From: Marinoscillum sp. 108
Lineage (GTDB): Bacteria; Bacteroidota; Bacteroidia; Cytophagales; Cyclobacteriaceae
Direction of reading: 5' to 3'
NCBI RefSeq assembly: GCF_902506655.1
Contig: NZ_LR734808.1
Span: forward strand, 744,001-808,000
Length of the DNA stretch: 64,000 nucleotides
Shown: piece by piece, positions 45,744 through 52,787 of the stretch
Position numbering within the stretch: the stretch's first letter is position 1
Layout: every line of letters starts with the position of its first letter
Position numbers and translations under genes: made by a program
The notes under the pieces: generated by a model
Seen by the model: the letters and a program-made list of their open reading frames with translations, nothing else
What the model was told of the DNA's origin: nothing
Database searches by the model: none

Positions 45744-48097
45744 CAGTTCTGATTGATTAAGTATTGTTGAAATCGGTTATTAAAATCCTGAACCTGATCT
45801 TCGGGTGTCAGCGTGATAAAAGAGCCGACATTGAATTCTAATTGAAGATGAGCCTGGATATATTCATAGATGGAAAAAGCGGCTGCCAGTTCGGCTTGCA
45901 GTGCTGTCTGTTGTGCATCTATCAATTGAGTAATCGTGACCTGGCCCTGCTTATAATTTTCCTGAACCAGTTCAAAGTTTTTATGAGCGCTCTCTGATGC
46001 GGATTGGCTAAATCGGATATTCGTACTTGTACTCAATACATGAAGTACACCAGCACGAACACCTAATTCCAAACTTTGATCGAGTAACGTTTGAGAATAA
46101 CCCAATTGATCCAGGCTGATTTTAGATTGTTGAATGGCTGCCTTTCTGCCGAACCCATCAAAAATTGGAAATGTTAGGGAGATGCCGGCAAACCAGGAAT
46201 TGTCCTGCAACTCAGTCACTCCTAAGGCCATAGCCGAAGCATCCAATGTAGAGCCAACCCCACTCCTTCCCAAAATCTGGGAAGTCTGTGCCTGAATTGC
46301 CACTGTGGGTATGTAGAGTATCCGTTTATTTTGTGTTAGCTGGCGATTGGCAGCATTTACATTTTCAACAAGTGCTTTTTTATTGGGGTTTTGTTGCTGA
46401 CTTTCCATCACTAAAAAATCTGAAATAACCCGTAGACTTTCCGGCGTTTTTGCAACATCCGCAAGTGGCCCCTGACTCAAAGCTTTATACAAATCGCCAT
46501 TCAGGGATATATCCTCAATGTCATATTCCGGTTCCAGGCTATTTGCGACCAGCGTGTTCAATTGAAGCTTCGCAGCTAGCAGCGTGGTTTGCGCCTCAAT
46601 CACCGACTGGTTGGCAAAAGCCAATTCGGATTCCCATCGATAGAGGTCTGTATTATTGGATGACCCCAGGTTTACCCGAATAGTCGCGAGCTCCTTGTTT
46701 TTTCGCGTGTTTGATAGGTTTTCCCGCTGTATCAGGACGTTCGTCTTGGCAGACAGGACATTCAAATAAGCGGTATAGGTATCAAACAGCACGCTCAAAA
46801 CATCAGCTTCCGTGTTGTACGCTTGGGCCTTTTCCAGATATTTAGCAATCTTGATGGCCGCTATGGCTTTTTCCGAATAGATTAACTGGGTAAAGGTTAG
46901 ACCGGCAGTCAATGACTGTTCTGGGGCATTAAATGCGGCGTTAGCGCGCTCTTCGTTGATTTGTGAAGCAGTAAGACCTGATTCAATACTCGGCAATACG
47001 TTTGACCTTGCGGATTTCACACGTACGTTGCTTCGCGCTATGTCCTGGTAACTGATTTGGATACTAAGATTTGATGCTAAAGATTTTTCCGCAATCTCTT
47101 CGAAGGAATACGATGTGACCGCTCCCTCCTTATCTCCAATAATGGTAGCTGTGAAAAGCACTTCAAAAGGAATAGGGAGCTGTATTTTTCTGGCGGTACC
47201 AATATTAACATATAGGTTTTCTTCTGTGTCCAGCGTCACAGGCAAAGATGAAAGATCCGATCCCGATGCAATTCCATCAGCCATGATGGCTAATTTTCGA
47301 ATCACCTGCTGCAGGTCATTTTCATTGGCCATCGATCCAAGCACACCATAATCCAACAGCCTGGCATTACCAGAGAATGTCGGGATTTTCCGCTCATTCA
47401 GCTGGTTGATAAGTAGCTGAATCTCAGATTCGGTTTGACTCAGAAGAACAGTGAAATATACCGCATCTGTTGCTGCCGGTAATTGACTGAGTGTCTGCGC
47501 TATATCAGTGCCAACAGGAATGATGGATAACCTGGTGTTCAACTTTTTGGAGAGCGAATCAATCAGATTTCGGGCTTTTTGCTCGTTGATTGTTGATACA
47601 GCTTTCTCGTCCACAAGTACTACCACCCTATTGAAATCATGGATCTGGTGAAATACTTCCAGCTCTTTTTCCAGATTCCGTGTGGACCAGATGTAAGTGA
47701 AATTTCGCTTTCCCGAGGTTCCATTTACGTAAGGGATTTCCTGCAGCTTAGGGTCGACAATTCCCAAAGCAATAACAGGTATCGGGAGGTCATTCATCAA
47801 TGAGAGGCTTTTAGCGCTTATACTTCCTAAGACAATCACCAGATCAACCTGACCATCTAATTGATCATACGACCTTTGTGCGGATTCGATATCGACAATT
47901 CCAAAGGAGGTCGATCCCAAACTGACTTCTCGCGACGCACCTGTAGTCTGATCGATTTCCTGAATCATCTGGTTGATGATTGCTTCCAGATTAGGAGATT
48001 TATCAAAATCCGAAATCACACCAATTTTGAATGGCTGTGCCCATACCGGAGTGATACTCACGAGTAGAACAAAGCATATTGATATTATAAACTTCAT
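45743..48097 (-). CDS. TolC-family efflux channel fused to a substrate-binding-like domain
   Basis: 784 residues with a signal peptide (IISICFVLLVSITPVWA, then QP). Residues 20-335 resemble an ABC-type substrate-binding (two-lobed Rossmann-type) domain: FKIGVISDFDKSPNLEAII, DLVIVLGSISAKSLSLM, FNRVVVLVDEKAV, AVYFTVLLSQTESEIQLLIN. From about 345 to the end it is a TolC/OEP protein with two helical-barrel repeats (SNVLPSIESGLTASQINEER, NYKQGQVTITQLIDAQQTAL). A normal TolC homologue is about 450 residues, so the N-terminal third is an added periplasmic module. It begins the RND gene set. Confidence 0.82.
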   Translation of the reverse strand: MKFIISICFVLLVSITPVWAQPFKIGVISDFDKSPNLEAIINQMIQEIDQTTGASREVSLGSTSFGIVDIESAQRSYDQLDGQVDLVIVLGSISAKSLSLMNDLPIPVIALGIVDPKLQEIPYVNGTSGKRNFTYIWSTRNLEKELEVFHQIHDFNRVVVLVDEKAVSTINEQKARNLIDSLSKKLNTRLSIIPVGTDIAQTLSQLPAATDAVYFTVLLSQTESEIQLLINQLNERKIPTFSGNARLLDYGVLGSMANENDLQQVIRKLAIMADGIASGSDLSSLPVTLDTEENLYVNIGTARKIQLPIPFEVLFTATIIGDKEGAVTSYSFEEIAEKSLASNLSIQISYQDIARSNVRVKSARSNVLPSIESGLTASQINEERANAAFNAPEQSLTAGLTFTQLIYSEKAIAAIKIAKYLEKAQAYNTEADVLSVLFDTYTAYLNVLSAKTNVLIQRENLSNTRKNKELATIRVNLGSSNNTDLYRWESELAFANQSVIEAQTTLLAAKLQLNTLVANSLEPEYDIEDISLNGDLYKALSQGPLADVAKTPESLRVISDFLVMESQQQNPNKKALVENVNAANRQLTQNKRILYIPTVAIQAQTSQILGRSGVGSTLDASAMALGVTELQDNSWFAGISLTFPIFDGFGRKAAIQQSKISLDQLGYSQTLLDQSLELGVRAGVLHVLSTSTNIRFSQSASESAHKNFELVQENYKQGQVTITQLIDAQQTALQAELAAAFSIYEYIQAHLQLEFNVGSFITLTPEDQVQDFNNRFQQYLINQN

Positions 48098-48121
48098 GAC
48101 TTAGATATGTGGAATATTCAA

Positions 48122-48478
48122 TTAATTGACTTTCGTCCATTCGAGATTCGCGGATACGAATCGGGCAGTTACCTCAAGGAGAAGTTTATCTCCTTCCACC
48201 TGACACGTTACATCCAGAAGACTTCCTCTCTTTTTAGAATAGATTTTACCCACCCATTGGCCGTTTTCATACTTCAGATTGAGCACTTCGATTTCCGTGT
48301 TTCGCTCTCCTTCCGGGTTGATAGGGTTTCCAATAAATCGGTCATCTACTTTGTAGATTTCTACTTGCGCTTCTTGTGTCTGCCATATGCCAATAATATC
48401 GTCCTGCTTATCCTGAGCGAATAAGTGCGTTGAAAGAATAGATAGTGCAATGGTGAATAGTGTGCTGATAGTTTTCAT
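48122..48478 (-). CDS. DUF2147-like exported protein
   Basis: 118 residues from ATG 48478; longer starts up to 48643 precede the signal peptide (TISTLFTIALSILSTHLFA, then QD). The mature part matches DUF2147: DIIGIWQTQEAQVEIYKVDD, LNLKYENGQWVGKIYSKKRG. The fold is a small beta-barrel of unknown function. It precedes the TolC fusion by 24 bp and is probably the first gene of the operon. Confidence 0.75.
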   Translation of the reverse strand: MKTISTLFTIALSILSTHLFAQDKQDDIIGIWQTQEAQVEIYKVDDRFIGNPINPEGERNTEIEVLNLKYENGQWVGKIYSKKRGSLLDVTCQVEGDKLLLEVTARFVSANLEWTKVN

Positions 48479-48556
48479 ATTTATGTGTTTTGATTTCGAT
48501 GCGAAACTATCGGCGCAACTATTCAGCCTGAAAAAAGATGTATGAACCATGAGAAT

Positions 48557-48645
48557 AAATGAATGAAATGGCCATCGTGGTAAACAAAGCCTTTTAGTTA
48601 CCCAAATGGATGTTTCGTGCGACAAAATGATCGTTTCATTCATTT
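48557..48645. promoter_or_regulatory. Inverted repeat in the LytS/RND divergent control region
   Basis: AAATGAATGAAA (48557-48568) and TTTCATTCATTT (48634-48645) are perfect 12-base inverted copies, 65 bases apart, between the DUF2147 start and the lytS-like start. They are candidate binding sites for the adjacent LytTR regulator or another factor acting on both operons. Confidence 0.4.
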
Positions 48646-48681
48646 TATCATGTTCCCATAGAATCTGAGTATATTATTGCA

Positions 48682-49728
48682 ATGATGAGTCAGGCATTAT
48701 CGAAGACAGAACGTTTCCTAAAAGTGGGGCCTCACCTCCTGTGGTTTGGCATGCATGCTGCTATCAGTTTGGTGCTAGCCTATCAGCGGAGTGTAGCAGA
48801 AACCATCTACTATTTGGTTACCTATGTCTTTTTTGGCACCATCATTATCTGGTTGTTTGGCTATAAACTCTTTCCAGAGTATTTAACAAGGGAAGGCAAA
48901 ATCGATAAAAAGCTAGGGGTACTAATTGCTGCCAATATCTTATTATTTGTGCTTGGCATTGTGTCACATACGATTTTGGCCGAGGCTATGGAATTAACAC
49001 CAATCCGTGATCAATATGCTCCCAAATCCGTCCGGATAGTTTTATGGGTTATGATGGTGTTTTTAGGTGTGATATACATGGCAAGCATACGTGTAGCACG
49101 TGTATACTATTTCAATGCCGTTCAAAAGATTGAGCATAAAGCGCAAAGGGTTGAAGCAGAACTGAAGCTGTTAAAAAGCCAGATTAGCCCGCATTTCCTT
49201 TTTAATACGCTCAACAACATTTATGGGCTCGCCTACCTGAAAGATGAAAGAGCTGCCGTCATGATTTCAAAGCTATCCAAGCTACTGCGTTATTTGCTTT
49301 ATGACTGTGATCAGGCTAAAGTGCGGTTAGCCAAGGAAAAGGAGCTCATAGAAAATTACCTGAGCATACAGCTGCTGAAGCATGAAGATGCTCAGAACGT
49401 AGATTTCTACCATGCGGGAATCGCTCAGGGCCATATGATTGCGCCTATGATCCTGATTAACTTTATCGAAAACTGTTTTAAACATTCTGACCTGGAAAGC
49501 AATCCTCAGGGCTGGATCAAAATCAGTATGGAAGTAGAAAACAACGAACTTAATTTTCGAACTGAAAATACGATTAGAGAAGACGTTGGGGAAACTCCAA
49601 TGGAACGCAAAGGAATCGGATTGACAAATTCATTGAAATTGTTAGAAGCCAATTATCCAGAAAAACACAAAGTGGAGATAACCAGAGAAAACCAGGTTTA
49701 TCAGCTGGATTTAAAGATGACATTATGA
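48682..49728 (+). CDS. LytS-type sensor histidine kinase
   Basis: 348 residues. Four N-terminal membrane helices (residues 15-145) are followed by the His_kinase domain of the LytS/YehU type: phospho-acceptor His in QISPHFLFNTLNNIYGLAYL, then the N-box PMILINFIENCFKHSDL and GIGLTNSLKLLEANYP. There is no periplasmic sensor domain, so it may sense the membrane or a small signal. Its stop overlaps the LytTR regulator start by four bases. Confidence 0.92.
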   Translation: MMSQALSKTERFLKVGPHLLWFGMHAAISLVLAYQRSVAETIYYLVTYVFFGTIIIWLFGYKLFPEYLTREGKIDKKLGVLIAANILLFVLGIVSHTILAEAMELTPIRDQYAPKSVRIVLWVMMVFLGVIYMASIRVARVYYFNAVQKIEHKAQRVEAELKLLKSQISPHFLFNTLNNIYGLAYLKDERAAVMISKLSKLLRYLLYDCDQAKVRLAKEKELIENYLSIQLLKHEDAQNVDFYHAGIAQGHMIAPMILINFIENCFKHSDLESNPQGWIKISMEVENNELNFRTENTIREDVGETPMERKGIGLTNSLKLLEANYPEKHKVEITRENQVYQLDLKMTL

Positions 49729-50450
49729 GTTTAAAGTGCCTTATCGTCGATGATGAAAATATTGCCCGAAAAATCCTTTCGGATTATGTGAGTAAAGTAC
49801 CTGAATTGGAATTGGTGGCTACTTGTAGTTCTGCGCTCCAGGCACTCAACCATATCAAAAATGGTACCATTGATGTCCTCTTCCTTGATATTCAAATGCC
49901 TGACCTGACAGGACTTGATTTTCTAAAAATCTTGCCAAACAGGCCAGCCACCATCCTAACTACTGCTTATTCTGAGTATGCTGTGCAGAGCTATGAATTG
50001 GATGTGGTAGACTATTTGCTAAAACCCATAGATTTCGAGCGGTTTTACAAAGCGGTTACAAAAGTCATATCCTCCAAAGATCATAAAGTCGATTATCCTC
50101 CAAATTCTCCTTCTGTCCAAACTACGGATAAGCTGTTCATCAAAGCTGATAATAAGATTATCAAAGTCGCCTTCCATGAAATCATTGTCATTAATGCAGA
50201 TGGGCCCTACGTGCAGATTTTTACCGCTGATGGCCGCAAAATCATGTCGTTGCAGTCCATGCATAAGTTAGAGGAATTATTGCCTAAAAACTTTTATAGA
50301 ATACATCGCTCTCATATTGTCAACATCGATCATATAGACAGCATTGATGGTAATATGATTCGGTTAAAAGATCAGACTGCCATTTTGAGCAAAAACAAAC
50401 GGGACGAATTCCTCAAGCTAATTGATCAACTCAATTTGTTGGGGGATTGA
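49725..50450 (+). CDS. LytTR-family response regulator
   Basis: 241 residues. The receiver domain (1-120) carries the acidic pair in VDDENIARKIL and phospho-acceptor Asp in VLFLDIQMPDLTG, with Lys in YLLKPIDF. The LytTR DNA-binding domain (140-241) shows DKLFIKADNKIIKVAFHEII and FYRIHRSHIVNIDHIDSIDG. It forms a pair with the upstream kinase and is likely to control the divergent RND operon and itself. Confidence 0.93.
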   Translation: MSLKCLIVDDENIARKILSDYVSKVPELELVATCSSALQALNHIKNGTIDVLFLDIQMPDLTGLDFLKILPNRPATILTTAYSEYAVQSYELDVVDYLLKPIDFERFYKAVTKVISSKDHKVDYPPNSPSVQTTDKLFIKADNKIIKVAFHEIIVINADGPYVQIFTADGRKIMSLQSMHKLEELLPKNFYRIHRSHIVNIDHIDSIDGNMIRLKDQTAILSKNKRDEFLKLIDQLNLLGD

Positions 50451-51095
50451 TTTGTAATTGAATCCTTGAGTAACAGAATGCATATTTATCCGACTGAAGG
50501 TAGTCTCGTCATTCCAAGTGCATACTTACAAATATCTCTAGAGGACAAAACTCAATTACTAGAAAAGTTGTAAGTAGTAGTTCCTTCCTATTTGATACTA
50601 ATGCGGTGTGGAAGATGAGAATGCCTTTCTTGCCTAGTCTTCCACACACATTTGCCATCCGCTCAAACCCTTCCATAACCAAGGATGCCAAAAAGAGTGA
50701 TGCAGTGCTTCCCTCCTGCCAGTATAAAAAGCCTTCCCTAAACTATTAATCCCGCCCCTGAACCCCTGGCCGGGCGCCAAAGCTATATTAACGGGCACGC
50801 CCAGTGATAATGCAGTACATTATATAACAAAGCTATGGATTTGCTGCTTACAAGCACAGCGAGTAATTAATCCGGCGTGGATCGCATAAGATCAGGTATA
50901 GAATCTGTACTTAGAAATGACGCGACTGATTCTGATTGATGAATTAGGCCATGACCAGGTCGCGTAGACAGGACGTCCGACTATTCCAATGCGGCTCTAA
51001 ACTAATGCCCACCCTGAAACATCTATTCATTCTTCTACACGAATAAACAATCCATCATTTTTTATCTTACCAAAGTTTCAAAACAGGATCTACTT
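50451..51095. other. Non-coding interval before greB
   Basis: 645 bp without a convincing gene. It holds a 10-bp inverted repeat (50606-50615 with 50638-50647, GTGTGGAAGA/TCTTCCACAC), the second copy of the 27-bp repeat at 50820, and a 6-bp inverted repeat CGCGAC/GTCGCG (50921, 50959). A minus frame of 60 codons at 50509-50691 shows no family resemblance. Confidence 0.6.
50820..50846 (+). repeat. 27-bp dispersed repeat, copy 2
   Basis: TTATATAACAAAGCTA followed by TGGATTTGCTG matches 25 of 27 bases of 39229-39255. Unlike copy 1, the sequence after it lacks the extended nested hairpin. Confidence 0.7.
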
Positions 51096-51611
51096 ATGAG
51101 GCGAAAAATCCCGGAATCAACGCTGCCAAAAATCATACGCTCGCAAATGATTACAGCCGAAGGCTTACAAAAATTGAGGGATGAACATGATCACTTGTGG
51201 CGAGTGGAACGTCCGGAAACTACCGCCAAGGTCTCATGGGCCGCAAGTTTGGGGGATCGCTCGGAAAATGCCGATTACCATTACAACAAAAAACGCCTTC
51301 GGGAAATTGATAAGCGCATTCGCTATCTGTGTAACTGTATTGACAACTTTAAAGTGATTCATTACCACCCTAACCAGGAAGGAAAAGTGATGTTTGGAGC
51401 ATGGGTAGAAGTTAAAAACGAAGCGAAAGGGCTTCAAAAGCGATTTCGAATTGTGGGTTACGAGGAACTGACCGACAATAAAGATTATATATCTATGGAC
51501 TCCCCAATGGCTAAAGCACTTCTTGATAAAACGGTTGGAGATGTAGCGATAGTTCAAACCAAATTGGGTGATTTTGTGTGGGAAATTCTTAAAATAACGT
51601 ATCAGAAGTAG
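51096..51611 (+). CDS. greB: Transcription elongation factor GreB
   Basis: 171 residues. The coiled-coil N-terminal domain (residues 16-95) contains MITAEGLQKLRDEHDHLWRV and the acidic tip in LGDRSENADYHYNKKRLREI. The C-terminal FKBP-like domain has FGAWVEVKNE and ISMDSPMAKALLDKTVGD. The YHYNKKRLREIDKRIRYL segment is GreB-like rather than GreA-like. It rescues backtracked RNA polymerase by transcript cleavage. It stands alone between two intervals with repeats, which suggests acquisition as a mobile unit. Confidence 0.9.
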   Translation: MRRKIPESTLPKIIRSQMITAEGLQKLRDEHDHLWRVERPETTAKVSWAASLGDRSENADYHYNKKRLREIDKRIRYLCNCIDNFKVIHYHPNQEGKVMFGAWVEVKNEAKGLQKRFRIVGYEELTDNKDYISMDSPMAKALLDKTVGDVAIVQTKLGDFVWEILKITYQK

Positions 51612-51673
51612 GTATTGCGTGTGTCTCTCAAACTGGATGACGGGCAAGATCGTGCCTCGCGCTTTCCATAACG

Positions 51674-51825
51674 TCATTCCGGTTTTGGACGGAGCGCAGC
51701 GTAGGACGAATACCGGAATCTTTGGTGATCAGGTGGTTATAATGGGTGAGATTCCGGTATTGCTCGTGCCTCGCAAACCGGAATGACGGTAGTAAGCTCG
51801 TACCTCGGAAAACTGGAATTACGAA
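51674..51825. repeat. Palindromic repeat unit, cluster 1
   Basis: It contains module A at 51674-51721 (starts GTCATTCCGG, ends ATACCGGAATC) and module B at 51751-51788 (starts GATTCCGGTA, ends ACCGGAATGAC), which is A inverted with a shorter loop. A degenerate third arm pair lies at 51801-51825. It lies 60 bp after greB and 30 bp from the end of the GIY-YIG gene. Confidence 0.85.
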
Positions 51826-51853
51826 GGGGAAAACACTCCAAACCATAGTGCTT

Positions 51854-52156
51854 TTACTGCATGTCCTCAATTTCATCAAACAGATCCCTCCAAGTTGGAT
51901 TCATCGAATTGATGAGGTTTTCTTTGAATGATCGTTTCCATTTCTTCATTCGTTTTTCCTGTTCAATGGCCTCAATGATTGTATCATAAAACTGAAAATA
52001 TAATAGATCGGTACATTTGTATTTGCTTGTAAATACTGATCCTATACCTGTCTTATGCTCATATACTCTTGAGTAGAGATTACTTGTAACACCAGTATAT
52101 AAGACGGTTCTGTTTTTATTAGCAATGATATACACATAACCACCCTTGGTTTTCAT
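51854..52156 (-). CDS. Single-domain GIY-YIG nuclease
   Basis: 100 residues consisting of one GIY-YIG domain. Motifs in order: GYVYIIANK (GIY position), VLYTGVTSNLYSRVYEHKTG (YIG position, with the conserved Arg), AIEQEKRMKKWKRSFKENLI (catalytic Glu) and MNPTWRDLFDEI. All expected catalytic elements are present, so it should be active as a DNA nuclease of the URI/YhbQ-like group. It is flanked on both sides by copies of the same palindromic repeat family and has no other gene partner. Confidence 0.92.
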   Translation of the reverse strand: MKTKGGYVYIIANKNRTVLYTGVTSNLYSRVYEHKTGIGSVFTSKYKCTDLLYFQFYDTIIEAIEQEKRMKKWKRSFKENLINSMNPTWRDLFDEIEDMQ

Positions 52157-52204
52157 CTAATTAAGATAAATAGATTTCAATATTCCTGACACGTAATAAA
52201 AGCA

Positions 52205-52785
52205 GATTCTGGTTTGGTAGATTCCAGTATTGCTTCGTGCCTCGCACTTTCCATAACGTCATTCCGGTTTTGGGCGGAGCACAGCGTAGGACGAATACCG
52301 GAATCTTTGACGATCAGGTGGTTATAATGGATGAGATTCCGGTATTGCTTCGTACCTCGCAAACCGGAATGACGGTAGTAAGTTCGTACCTCGAAAATCG
52401 GAATGACCGTAAAAAGCTTGTGCCTGGCATTTTCCATAACGTCATTCCGGTTTTGAACGGAGCGCAGCGCAGGGCAAATACCGGAATCTTTGACGATAAA
52501 GGGGTTATACAATGGATGAGATTCCGGTATTGCTCGTACCTCACAAACCGGAATGACGTAACGAACTCGTACCTCGCAAACCGGAATGACAGTAGTTACG
52601 CTCGTGCCTGGCATTTTCCATAACGTCATTCCGGTTTTGGACGGAGCACAGCGTAGGACGAATACCGGAATCTTTTGACAATCAGGTGGTTATAATGGGT
52701 GAGATTCCGGTATTGCTCGTGCCTCGCAAACCGGAATGACGTAACGAACTCGTACCTCGGAAAACTGGAATGACGGTAGTTAAGC
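52205..52785. repeat. Tandem palindromic repeat array, cluster 2 (period 183-184 bp)
   Basis: Module A recurs at 52258, 52441 and 52625 (spacing 183 and 184 bp), each about 48 bp long. Module B recurs at 52335, 52520 and 52703. Degenerate extra arms lie at 52210-52240, 52385-52408, 52572-52590 and 52753-52775. The A-to-B spacer (TTTGACGATCAGGTGGTTATAA) is conserved. The array ends about 13 bp from the stop of the hybrid kinase gene. Confidence 0.88.
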
Positions 52786-52787
52786 GC

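Noticed and set aside
39229-50846. A true integron with attC sites
   Set aside because: Only two partial copies of the core are present, just one has an extended hairpin, and no integron integrase is in the window. I keep it as an unexplained repeat.
52177-52629. Long frames across the palindromic repeats on both strands (minus 150 codons; plus 52237-52623, 128 codons)
   Set aside because: They translate the repeat modules over and over (PVCEVR, TNTGIFDD patterns) and have no independent domain or codon signal. They are repeat read-through.
52205-52785. Possible CRISPR array
   Set aside because: The period is 183-184 bp, the repeats themselves are palindromes with conserved spacers, and no cas gene is present.
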